64,000 nt of DNA from CALBPI01 sp039821605 (GTDB lineage: Bacteria > Pseudomonadota > Gammaproteobacteria > Steroidobacterales > Woeseiaceae). Positions 52,307 to 59,716 of the stretch are shown piece after piece. Both the position numbers and the translations under genes were made by a program. The stretch lies in the NCBI GenBank assembly GCA_039821605.1, contig JBCBNV010000002.1, positions 62,001 through 126,000 on the forward strand, read 5' to 3'. The notes beneath the pieces were generated by a model that saw only the letters and a list, made by a program, of their open reading frames with translations, was not told the origin of the DNA and did not search any database. The first letter of the stretch is position 1. Every line of letters begins with the position of its first letter.

Positions 52307-52704
52307 CTCTCGAAACGCTGACTTACCCGGGCGCCCTGGCCGTCGTGTTCGCGTTCATGTTCATCGCCACCTTCACGACGTTGCTGGGCGTACGCCGGCG
52401 CCTGCACGAGCAGGACGGCAACCTGCGCCGACTGGCCGACCTCGTTGCGTCGCGGGGCGATCTGCCCGCCGAGCTGGCGGCACCAGGTCTCGGTCGTGTC
52501 GAACAGGAGCTCGATAGCGTCAACGCACGGTTGCAGGAGCTCGTCCAGGCCCAGCTGGAACAATGCAAGATTTCCAGCCCGCGGTCGCTAACAGATGCGA
52601 CGGGCTGTGCGCGCGAGGGGCTCCCGGCCGAGGAAATCGCGCGACGCTGCGGGGTTTCCACAGGCGAAGCTGAGTTGCTCGTGCGACTGCACGGCCCACG
52701 TTAA
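52303..52704 (+). CDS. DUF2802 membrane-anchored protein
   Basis: A 133-residue protein from GTG 52303 (overlapping the fliA stop): N-terminal span ALAVVFAFMFIATFTTLLGV, a coiled-coil region, and a C-terminal HTH-like DUF2802 part (AREGLPAEEIARRCGVSTGE then AELLVRLHG). In Pseudomonas the DUF2802 gene follows cheW in the che operon downstream of fliA. Here it follows fliA directly, with the che genes missing. Function unknown. Confidence 0.8.
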   Translation: MTLETLTYPGALAVVFAFMFIATFTTLLGVRRRLHEQDGNLRRLADLVASRGDLPAELAAPGLGRVEQELDSVNARLQELVQAQLEQCKISSPRSLTDATGCAREGLPAEEIARRCGVSTGEAELLVRLHGPR

Positions 52705-52731
52705 ACAAAACAAGATATTCGGAGACCCGAT

Positions 52732-53571
52732 ATGGTCAACCAGGAAAGCATGGCGTTTCTCCAGCTATTGTCCAAGGAGCTGACGCTGGGGCAGATTCGA
52801 CTGCCGTCGTTTCCCGACGCCGTGATCCAGATTCGTGACGCGCTCGAGCAGGAAGACTGCGACATCAATCGCATCACAGAGCTCGCGAGCCTTGAGACCG
52901 TGCTCGCCTCGCGACTCATGCAGTCGGCGAACTCAGCCTTCTACAACGCCTCGAACCGGACCATCAGCGACCTCAAGCAGGCCGTCATGCGACTGGGCCT
53001 CAACGAGGTGCGCAATATGGCCATCGCACTGGCCGTCGAGCAGCTCTTCATCGCGCAGGAGCATCCGGCGATCGCCAAGGACCTGGCGATTCTCTGGCGG
53101 CGCAGCATTGCGATGTCATCGGTGGCCTACGTACTTGCTGGCGAGTGCAGCACCGTGTCACCGGAACAGGCATTCCTGTGCGGTCTCCTGCACGAGGTCG
53201 GCAAGCTTTACATGATCACCAAGGCCACGGAGTTCCCGGGCATGCGTGTGGACATGCTGGTCCGCAGCGACGATCCCGACACCTGGCACCCGCAGATTGG
53301 CCGGTGCATTGTCGAGGACTGGGGGTTCGACGAGACGATCGCCAACACGATGGAGCCCATCGAACACTTCAAGGATCTCCCCGGGGGCGACCCGCAACTC
53401 ATCGATGTCGTCTACGGCGCTGAGATTGTGTGTTCGGCGACCGATGAGACGCCCGTCGATTTCGAGCACCCTTGCCTGGTCAAGTTGGGTATTGACGAGG
53501 AGCGGTTCGCCGAGTTGGAACCCGGCATCGGGGAACGCATGCAGGCGATGATGCAGTCGCTGTCGCGTTGA
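52732..53571 (+). CDS. HDOD-domain signalling protein
   Basis: A 279-residue single-domain HDOD protein, a family linked to motility and signalling with unknown biochemistry. Present are LGQIRLPSFPDAVIQIRDAL, ASRLMQSANSAFYNASNRTI, SDLKQAVMRLGLNEVRNMAI and FLCGLLHEVGKLYMITKATE. The last keeps H-x-V-G-K rather than HD-x-G-K, so no metal phosphodiesterase activity is expected. It follows the DUF2802 gene and probably reads in the same transcript. Confidence 0.88.
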   Translation: MVNQESMAFLQLLSKELTLGQIRLPSFPDAVIQIRDALEQEDCDINRITELASLETVLASRLMQSANSAFYNASNRTISDLKQAVMRLGLNEVRNMAIALAVEQLFIAQEHPAIAKDLAILWRRSIAMSSVAYVLAGECSTVSPEQAFLCGLLHEVGKLYMITKATEFPGMRVDMLVRSDDPDTWHPQIGRCIVEDWGFDETIANTMEPIEHFKDLPGGDPQLIDVVYGAEIVCSATDETPVDFEHPCLVKLGIDEERFAELEPGIGERMQAMMQSLSR

Positions 53572-53578
53572 CGCGTCG

Positions 53579-53594
53579 CCGCGCGGCCGCGCGG
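53579..53594. other. 16-bp GC palindrome between convergent genes
   Basis: CCGCGCGGCCGCGCGG, a perfect palindrome between the stops of the HDOD gene (53571) and the PilZ-like gene (53599). There is no T-run on either side. It could form a hairpin that ends convergent transcription. Confidence 0.4.
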
Positions 53595-53598
53595 AACA

Positions 53599-54219
53599 TC
53601 AATCGTCGGTGCTGAGCCTGCGCATGCGCAGGCTTTCGCTCTCGCGTTGGAACAGGTGCTTGATGAGCAGTTCCGACTCGGCCTCACTGAAGCCGACGAA
53701 CTCCGCAGCGACGCCGTGGCGGCCGCTCCCTTCGCAGATGGGCTCAGGTGTGCGGCGTACCACGGCAGCCGTTTCGAGGTAGTGCCGGTCCGCCGTCAAC
53801 AGGACCTGAAGGAACACTTTGCTGCCCTCGGCAATGGGCAGATCGTGATCGAAGCGGATGCCCGTCGCACCAATTTCACAGGTGGCCGCCTCGCGGCTCG
53901 TGAGCCGAGCTATGGCCGCCTGGCGCTCGGGCTGCTCCTCGAACAGCAGGCTCAGCTTTTCATTGAGCGCCGACAAACACTCGCGAACCGGCAGCGACGC
54001 GTTGCCGAGCAACGTGAAGGCCTCCTGGAAGCGGTTCTCAAGGTGAACGAGGCGGGCGTGGTTGCCGAAGGCGCTGGGCTGTTGCAAAGCGCGCGATTCG
54101 AGAACGGACGCGTATTCGGCGTCGCTGAGCTCGCGGACCTCAATGAAGGCTTGCTCGCGGATACGGAACGAGCGGCGCATCTCGCGCTCGCCCTGACTCA
54201 TGGTGGCTTGTTCTGTCAT
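53599..54219 (-). CDS. PilZ-like protein following pomAB
   Basis: A 206-residue cytoplasmic protein: N-terminal MRRSFRIREQAFIEV matches the RxxxR arm of PilZ domains, then a helical insert (about 45-105), then the barrel with ATCEIGATGIRFDHDLPIAE and VFLQVLLTADRHYLETAAVV. The second c-di-GMP motif, normally D/N-x-S-x-x-G, reads EIGATG and so lacks the Asp and Ser; binding may be lost or altered. It lies 11 bases after pomB, so it may tune the motor, like YcgR-type brakes. Confidence 0.75.
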   Translation of the reverse strand: MTEQATMSQGEREMRRSFRIREQAFIEVRELSDAEYASVLESRALQQPSAFGNHARLVHLENRFQEAFTLLGNASLPVRECLSALNEKLSLLFEEQPERQAAIARLTSREAATCEIGATGIRFDHDLPIAEGSKVFLQVLLTADRHYLETAAVVRRTPEPICEGSGRHGVAAEFVGFSEAESELLIKHLFQRESESLRMRRLSTDD

Positions 54220-54230
54220 GGTGTCACTCC

Positions 54231-55124
54231 CTACGGCGCGGGTGCTTCCTGCGCCCCGGTCTCGTCCTCGGTGTCTCTGCGTGTCGCCTCGCGCGGCAAG
54301 AGCTCGTCCTCGGCGCTGATGACGTTGGGCGAATCCCAGTCCTTGCCGATTACGATACGAATGTCGACGCGGCGGTTGGCGGCTCGTCCTTCGGCTGTGT
54401 CATTCCCCGAGCGTGGCTTGGTGTCCGCGTGCCCCGTTACAGTGAAGCGGCGCGGTTCGAGCGCGGCGCTGCCCAATAGCAGTTGTGCGACCGACACAGC
54501 GCGGCTCGTCGACAGCTCCCAGTTGGAACGGAAGCGCGCGGTCGAAATCGGCACGTTGTCGGTGTGGCCCGCCACGTCGATCCGGCCGTTGGACGACGTC
54601 AGCAGATTAGCGATCTTGTTCAGTGTGGGCTTGAAGGTCTGGCGCACGGTGGCGTCGCCCGAACCGAACGAGGCTTTCTCCAGGATATGAATGACCACCT
54701 TGTCCTGTTCGGTCACGACGGCCAGGGCACCGTCCTGGATCTCGGCTTCGAGCGCGCGCCGGATGCGCTCCGCTTCGCGCTCGAGCTCGTCATTGTCTTC
54801 TTCCTCGTCGAACTCGAGCGTGTTCTGGTTCGAGTCGATCGTGAACTGGCGCACGTCATTGATGAGCGTGGGCTGCGGTTTACCAGGGCTGAACTCGCGC
54901 GCGATGACACTCGTACCCTTGGGGATCGTGCGGGCCTCGATCTCGGCCTGAACACCAAACGCGTTCTTGACCGAGCCCGACAGCTCCTTGAACTTCTGTG
55001 CGTCCATCTCGGAAAACGCGAGCAGCAGAACAAAAAAGCACATGAGAAGGGTCATGAGGTCGGCGAAGGTCATGACCCATGCCGGGACGCCGCCGCCTTC
55101 TTCTGCTTTGGGTGCCTCTTCCAT
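54231..55124 (-). CDS. pomB: stator protein PomB/MotB
   Basis: Stator subunit that anchors to peptidoglycan. 297 residues: N-terminal VPAWVMTFADLMTLLMCFFV then LLLAFSEMDAQKFKELSGSV (D of FADL is the ion-binding residue), plug region, and C-terminal OmpA domain (IDVAGHTDNVPISTARFRSN, RAVSVAQLL, EGRAANRRVDIRIV). The N-terminal sequence is the PomB/Na+ style. It lies 13 bases after pomA and shares an operon with the PilZ-like gene. Confidence 0.93.
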   Translation of the reverse strand: MEEAPKAEEGGGVPAWVMTFADLMTLLMCFFVLLLAFSEMDAQKFKELSGSVKNAFGVQAEIEARTIPKGTSVIAREFSPGKPQPTLINDVRQFTIDSNQNTLEFDEEEDNDELEREAERIRRALEAEIQDGALAVVTEQDKVVIHILEKASFGSGDATVRQTFKPTLNKIANLLTSSNGRIDVAGHTDNVPISTARFRSNWELSTSRAVSVAQLLLGSAALEPRRFTVTGHADTKPRSGNDTAEGRAANRRVDIRIVIGKDWDSPNVISAEDELLPREATRRDTEDETGAQEAPAP

Positions 55125-55137
55125 CGCGTGTCAGCCG

Positions 55138-55902
55138 TTACGCTTCCGCTTCTTCCTTGGTGCGCGCCGATTTGGGCAGGTACGCCTCGAGCATGCTGGC
55201 GATGACGCGCGGGTTCTGGCCTTCCTGGATGCCCAGCAGGGCGTCGATGATCAGACGCTTTCTGTCTTTTTCTTCACCGCTGCGCAGCGAGAGCTTGTCG
55301 GCGATGGGCAGCGCGAACATGTTGGCGAGGATGGCGCCGTAGAGTGTCGTGAGCAGCGCGACGGCCATGGCCGGGCCAATCTGCTTGGGGTCATCCATGT
55401 TCGAGAGCATCTGTACGAGACCGATGAGCGTTCCGATCATGCCCATGGCTGGGCCGACGTCCCCGATAGCCTTGAAGATGTTCTGGCCTTCCTCGTGGCG
55501 CTGCAGGGTCAGCTGCATGTCCTTGACGAGCATGTCGCGCACGATCTCGGGCTGGTGGCCGTCGATGAGCATGTTGACGCCTGATTGCATGAATTCATCG
55601 TTGATCTCGGCTTCCTCGAGCGCGAGTATGCCGCCCTGGCGCGCCGCCTTGGCCAACTCGACAGCCTTCTCGATGAGCTCCTGCGGCGTCGAGAGCTTGA
55701 ACATGAAGGCCTTGATGGCGACCTTCGCCGCACCCAGGAATTGCCCGAGCGAGAACTTCATCATCGTCACCATGAACGTCCCCGCAAACACGACGGTCAG
55801 CGAGGGCACGTTGATGAACGTGGAGACGGAGCCGCCCATGAATATGGACGCGAAGATGACGCCGAAAGCGCCAATCAACCCGATCAGGGTAGCGAGGTCC
55901 AA
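55138..55902 (-). CDS. pomA: stator protein PomA/MotA
   Basis: Stator ion-channel subunit with four spans, 254 residues. MDLATLIGLIGAFGVIFASI, FMGGSVSTFINVPSLTVVF, MVTMMKFSLGQFLGAAKVAI with KAFMFK, and AIGDVGPAMGMIGTLIGLVQ MLSNMDDP are closest to Vibrio PomA, hence sodium-driven rotation is inferred. The conserved charged cytoplasmic residues near RQGGILALEEAE are present. A perfect hairpin-forming dyad lies 36 bases before the ATG. Confidence 0.94.
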   Translation of the reverse strand: MDLATLIGLIGAFGVIFASIFMGGSVSTFINVPSLTVVFAGTFMVTMMKFSLGQFLGAAKVAIKAFMFKLSTPQELIEKAVELAKAARQGGILALEEAEINDEFMQSGVNMLIDGHQPEIVRDMLVKDMQLTLQRHEEGQNIFKAIGDVGPAMGMIGTLIGLVQMLSNMDDPKQIGPAMAVALLTTLYGAILANMFALPIADKLSLRSGEEKDRKRLIIDALLGIQEGQNPRVIASMLEAYLPKSARTKEEAEA

Positions 55903-55937
55903 GAGCCTTCCTCCGAGTTGGTCTACGGCCGCACATG

Positions 55938-55958
55938 GGACTACGCGACGCGTAGTCC
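55938..55958. promoter_or_regulatory. 9-bp inverted repeat upstream of pomA
   Basis: GGACTACGC-GAC-GCGTAGTCC, a perfect 9-bp dyad with a 3-base centre, 36 bases upstream of the pomA ATG. It may be an operator or a leader hairpin. No sigma-28 or sigma-54 consensus is evident in the 143-base gap. Confidence 0.45.
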
Positions 55959-56045
55959 ACCACCCGTAATGGCGTCCGCGAACGGCAGAACTTTAGTGAT
56001 TCCGGGGCTGCGGGAAGCGTCTCGGATGCCGCCGAAGCCCAGTTT

Positions 56046-57167
56046 TTACGCGACTTCCGAGATTTCGACGCGAACCCGATCCCGGCCCTCACGCTTGGCG
56101 CGGTACAGCGCTCGATCGGCACGCAGCAGGACGGTCTCGACCGTGTCGCTGGGCAGGAGTTCTGTGAGGCCGGCCGAGCAGGTCACGATGCGGTCGGCCC
56201 CGGCGTAGGGGATCTTGACCGTGGAGCGCACGGTGTCGAGGAAGCGCTCTACGAGCGGCCGCGCGGCCTCGACGTCTACGTCGGCGAGAATCAGCGCGAA
56301 TTCCTCACCGCCGTAGCGGGCCACGAGGTCCGATCGGCGCACGAAGGTGCGCGCCAGGCAGTCGGCCACGGAACGCAGGATGTCGTCGCCGGCGGCGTGG
56401 CCGTATTCGTCGTTGATCGACTTGAAGTTGTCGAGATCCAGCATGACGATCGTGGTCGACTGGCGCAGCAGAAAATTCAGCGCCACTGCCTGTTGCAGAC
56501 CGGTGTCGAATGCGCCGCGGTTGTAGGCGTCAGTCAATGGATCGCGTTTCAGGTCTTCGCGCGCGACGGCCAGGTCGCGACGCAGGCTCATCATGCGGGC
56601 ATTGGACTGCGACAGTTGCGCTTCGAACTGGCGTCGCTGTTCGTTGAAGGCCTGCACCACCGTGGTGATGGCTGTGGCCAATGCGCTGCGGATGTTGGCG
56701 ACGCTGCCCGTATCGGCCGCGCGCTCCACGTCACCGAGGCTCGAGCGGACCGCGGTTTCTGTGAGTGCTTCTCGTGTGGCCACGGAACGCAGACCAATGG
56801 CCAGATCCTCGACGAGCAGGCGGTAATTGCGCAGCCGTTCCTCGACGAATTCGGCTTCCTGCTGACGACGCTCCGTGTAGAAGCGACGGACCCGGCCCCA
56901 CTGACGCTGGCCGGTGTCACTCTTGGAGATGCCTTCGTCTTCGATACCGGCGCCTGTGGCGACGTGGCGTGCATAAAGAGCACAGCGGTCCGGAAACCCC
57001 TCGATCTCCTCCTCGAGCTCGAACGAGAACTCGCCCATCGTGCGCAATACGGCCGACAGAGTGTCGAGGCTTCCGTCGAGCAGGCTGACGTCACCGTCGC
57101 CCTGGCCGCCGCCCGCCGCTGCAGTGGCACGGCGTTTTCGGCCGGTTATCTTGTCCAGCAGGCTCAT
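56046..57167 (-). CDS. GGDEF-domain diguanylate cyclase
   Basis: A 373-residue soluble protein. Residues 1 to about 200 form a helical/coiled-coil sensory part with no recognised domain. The GGDEF domain follows with LAVAREDLKRDPLTDAYNR, NFKSINDEYGHAAGDDILRS and active-site RYGGEEF. RRSD just upstream fits the RxxD product-inhibition site. It should make c-di-GMP. It is transcribed towards pomA and diverges from the second FleQ-like gene. Confidence 0.92.
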   Translation of the reverse strand: MSLLDKITGRKRRATAAAGGGQGDGDVSLLDGSLDTLSAVLRTMGEFSFELEEEIEGFPDRCALYARHVATGAGIEDEGISKSDTGQRQWGRVRRFYTERRQQEAEFVEERLRNYRLLVEDLAIGLRSVATREALTETAVRSSLGDVERAADTGSVANIRSALATAITTVVQAFNEQRRQFEAQLSQSNARMMSLRRDLAVAREDLKRDPLTDAYNRGAFDTGLQQAVALNFLLRQSTTIVMLDLDNFKSINDEYGHAAGDDILRSVADCLARTFVRRSDLVARYGGEEFALILADVDVEAARPLVERFLDTVRSTVKIPYAGADRIVTCSAGLTELLPSDTVETVLLRADRALYRAKREGRDRVRVEISEVA

Positions 57168-57292
57168 GCCTTGCGTCCTTGCGTAGCGCTTGTCCCGGTC
57201 GCCTGTGTAGCGGCCTCGACGCGCCCAACTTTAGTTCGCGTTGGGGTTGCGGTACGCTCGCCGCGTGCCTGCTAAGTCGCTCGGATGATCCT

Positions 57293-58618
57293 TTGACCGC
57301 CCTGATTCTCGTCATCGACGACGATCGTGATCGCGCGCAGGCGCTGGTGGATCTCATTTCGTTTTTCGATGTGCCCCGCGTGGTTGCGGCCGACGTGCAC
57401 GACTGGCGCGACGCACTGGAAGGCGCCAGCCCCTGCGCTGTTGTCATGGCCGGGGCGGGCCTCGACGAGACGGCGCCACTGCGCAGTGCCTTTCCCGAGG
57501 CCGCGCTGGTAGCTGTCGGCGCACCGGCAGACACGAACGAACCCGATGTTGCGGCGCTCGATTGGCCAGTGCGACTCGATGCGCTCGGTACGCTCATTGA
57601 GCATGCGACAGGGGCGGGCTTCAGGGCCACGCCGCTCGAGCCGGGCGGCGCAGCGTTCATCGGGCAGAGTACCGCGAGCGCGCGCATCCGCGACATCATC
57701 GCGCGCGTCGCACCGTCCGCGGCCACGGTTCTGGTCACCGGCGAATCTGGCACGGGCAAAGAGGTTGTGGCGAGCGAGATCCACCGCCAGTCGGATCGCG
57801 ATGGTCAGTTCGTGGCTGTCAACTGCGGCGCCATTCCCGACGATCTTCTTGAGAGCGAACTGTTCGGTCACGAGAAGGGGGCTTTCACGGGCGCCACTTC
57901 GGCCCGCAAGGGTCGGTTCGAGCAGGCCAACGGGGGCACGCTGTTTCTCGATGAGATCGGTGACATGCCGGCCGCGATGCAGGTCAAGCTGTTGCGGGTC
58001 CTGCAGGAGCGCGTCGTGGAGCGCGTGGGTGCCGTCAAGAGTGTGCCTGTCGACGTCCGGGTGATTGCTGCGACGCATCGTGACCTGGCCGAGTCCATCC
58101 GCGACGGCCGATTTCGGGAAGACCTCTATTACCGACTCAATGTCGTTGAGATCGACCTGCCGCCGCTACGCGAGCGGCGTGACGACGTTCAGCCGCTGCT
58201 CGAGGAGATGGTCCGCCGGATCGAGGCGCGGCATGACACGGGCATCGGTTTCTCCGATGACGCGCTGGCGCTGCTCATCGACCACGACTGGCCGGGCAAT
58301 GTCCGGGAGCTGGCCAATCTCGTGGAACGCCTCATGGTGCTCAAGCCGCACGGTCGAATCGTGCCCGAAGACCTGCCGCAGGACATCAGCGGTATCGAGC
58401 CGCCGGAAGCGCCTGCACCGTCGGCGCCTGCAGCACCCGTAACGATCGATATGCCCGAGGAGGGTGTCGACCTGAAAGCGCACATTGCAGAAGTGGAGCG
58501 CCGTTTCATCGCCGATGCGTTGGCGCAGTGCGATGGCGTAGTGGCACAGGCCGCCAAGCGGCTCGGCATGCAGCGCACCACGCTCGTCGAGAAGATCAAG
58601 CGCTACGGTCTGTCCTGA
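57293..58618 (+). CDS. second FleQ-like sigma-54 activator
   Basis: NtrC-family enhancer-binding protein, 441 residues from TTG 57293 (TALILVIDDDRDRAQALV); earlier TTG codons are possible because the frame stays open to 57179. Partial receiver without clear acceptor Asp; AAA+ domain with GESGTGKEVVASEIHRQS, ELFGHEKGAFTGAT, GGTLFLDEIGDMPAAMQVKL; C-terminal HTH DGVVAQAAKRLGMQRTTLVE then KIKRYGLS, which is the FleQ-type HTH. It is therefore a paralogue of the fleQ at 30753. It lies next to pomAB and a cyclase gene, suggesting control of the motor or biofilm genes. Confidence 0.85.
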   Translation: MTALILVIDDDRDRAQALVDLISFFDVPRVVAADVHDWRDALEGASPCAVVMAGAGLDETAPLRSAFPEAALVAVGAPADTNEPDVAALDWPVRLDALGTLIEHATGAGFRATPLEPGGAAFIGQSTASARIRDIIARVAPSAATVLVTGESGTGKEVVASEIHRQSDRDGQFVAVNCGAIPDDLLESELFGHEKGAFTGATSARKGRFEQANGGTLFLDEIGDMPAAMQVKLLRVLQERVVERVGAVKSVPVDVRVIAATHRDLAESIRDGRFREDLYYRLNVVEIDLPPLRERRDDVQPLLEEMVRRIEARHDTGIGFSDDALALLIDHDWPGNVRELANLVERLMVLKPHGRIVPEDLPQDISGIEPPEAPAPSAPAAPVTIDMPEEGVDLKAHIAEVERRFIADALAQCDGVVAQAAKRLGMQRTTLVEKIKRYGLS

Positions 58619-58621
58619 ACC

Positions 58622-59281
58622 TCATCCGCCGCGGCGGATACTGCAGTTGAACGCGATGACGATGCGGGGTCGTTCCCCGAAATAGGGAAAGATTTCGTGC
58701 ATCAGGTAGGACGGGAACACCGTGAGCCGTCCGGCCTCATGCGTGATGTCCATGCTCGCGAACTTGATACTGTCGTTGAGCTGCTGGTTGCCCGCGTCGG
58801 CGTACATGAGGATGTTGGGCCGCGGATCATGAAAGCGCACCCGGCCGCTCATGGGTTGCCCGGCGACGGCATCGCCCGGGTCGACGCAGTAAATCCCTGA
58901 CCAGCTCGCATTCTGGTGGTTGTGCAGGCCCTGAAAAGCGCCGTTGCGCGAGACGTGAAACCAGGCGTCGTAGTGGAAGCTCAAGCCACGGAATGTGGCT
59001 TCATCGATGGTGCTGAGCTGCACCACGACACTGCTCACGGCCTTGTGGCAGAACGCGCCCACCTCTTGAAATTCGGGGTCGGGCAGGTTGAACAGGTCGA
59101 AGTGGCTCTCGAATAACGGGCCGCCCTGTGTGTTGCGCTTTTCCTGATCGCGATGCTTGTCGCCCTCGGCCTCCATGGCCAGGATGCGCTGCTTGAGCCG
59201 CGGATTCAGCGTGTTGGCGTTCTCGTAGTCGATGGCCGCCATGGGCGTGGCGAACATGTATTGAATTTTCAGTTGCGACAC
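58622..59281 (-). CDS. putative 2OG-Fe(II) oxygenase (TIGR02466-like)
   Basis: A 219-residue protein from GTG 59281, preceded by AGGA. Features of the 2-oxoglutarate/iron oxygenase fold: LHNHQNASWSGIYCVDPGD (first metal His region), MSGRVRFHDPRPN, and LTVFPSYLMHEIFPYFGERP (second His), then RIVIAFN for 2-oxoglutarate. The substrate is unknown. A longer reading from GTG 59332 would place TNETSRARND inside the repeat array upstream and is less likely. It converges with the second FleQ-like gene (3 bases apart). Confidence 0.8.
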   Translation of the reverse strand: MSQLKIQYMFATPMAAIDYENANTLNPRLKQRILAMEAEGDKHRDQEKRNTQGGPLFESHFDLFNLPDPEFQEVGAFCHKAVSSVVVQLSTIDEATFRGLSFHYDAWFHVSRNGAFQGLHNHQNASWSGIYCVDPGDAVAGQPMSGRVRFHDPRPNILMYADAGNQQLNDSIKFASMDITHEAGRLTVFPSYLMHEIFPYFGERPRIVIAFNCSIRRGG

Positions 59282-59312
59282 GTCGTAGTCCTGAATTCCG
59301 TCATTGCGAGCC

Positions 59313-59440
59313 CGTGAAGTCTCGTTCGTCACCGCGAGTCCGCGAAATCTCGTTCGTCACCGCGAGCCCGCGAAGTCTCGTTCGTCACCGCGAGCCCGCG
59401 AAGTCTCGTTCGTCATTGCGAGTCCGCGAAGCGGGCGCGG
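59313..59440. repeat. tandem array A, 28-base units
   Basis: Four near-identical 28-base units (core GAAGTCTCGTTCGTCACCGC) plus a fragment, with no unique spacers, so this is not a CRISPR array. Unit 2 has one change and unit 4 has CATT instead of CACC. It sits directly upstream of the 2OG oxygenase start. Confidence 0.85.
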
Positions 59441-59487
59441 CAATCTCCCAATGCTAGCGTGCCGCCAGGGCGTACGACAGTCCGCTG

Positions 59488-59613
59488 GAGATCGCCGCGG
59501 GCCTTCGGCCCTCGCGATGACGGCAAACGTCACGAGATCGCCGCGGGCCTTCGGCCCTCGCGATGACGGCAAACGTCACGAGATCGCCGCGGGCCTTCGG
59601 CCCTCGCGATGAC
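59488..59613. repeat. tandem array B, 46-base units
   Basis: Two identical 46-base units beginning GAGATCGCCGCGGGCCTTCG, then a third truncated at GATGAC. Each unit contains GGGCC-TTC-GGCCC-type self-complementary sequence. Confidence 0.85.
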
Positions 59614-59652
59614 AAAAGGAAAAGGCCTGCGGTACGCAGGCCTTTTCCTTTT
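59614..59652. terminator. 18-bp stem hairpin between repeat array and TonB receptor
   Basis: AAAAGGAAAAGGCCTGCG-GTA-CGCAGGCCTTTTCCTTTT, a perfect 18-bp stem with a 3-base loop. The arms carry A and T runs, so it can act as a terminator on either strand. Confidence 0.75.
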
Positions 59653-59659
59653 GTAAAAA

Positions 59660-59681
59660 GAAGGGGCCCGAAGGCCCCTTC
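59660..59681 (-). terminator. terminator of the TonB-dependent receptor gene
   Basis: GAAGGGGCC-CGAA-GGCCCCTTC, a 9-bp stem with CGAA loop. On the minus strand it is followed by TTTTTA. It lies 36 bases downstream of the receptor stop codon. Confidence 0.85.
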
Positions 59682-59716
59682 TCTCTGTTGCTTACGCAAC
59701 GTGCGCTTGAGTCAGA

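Larger units (their letters stand above)
59299..59613. repeat. compound repeat element with two tandem arrays
   Basis: The element begins CGTCATTGCGAG and ends CTCGCGATGAC, imperfect inverted ends. Inside are array A (28-base units at 59313, 59341, 59369 and 59397, four copies plus a partial fifth) and array B (46-base units at 59488 and 59534 plus a 34-base third). Units differ by only a few bases. The ends resemble the widespread GTCATTGCGAG REP-like family. Confidence 0.85.

Noticed and set aside
57091..57759. 222-residue minus frame across the start of the second FleQ-like gene
   Set aside because: Antisense to the AAA+ activator and overlapping the cyclase start; no domain.
59313..59440. 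CRISPR array
   Set aside because: 28-base units abut one another with no unique spacers and no cas genes in the window.
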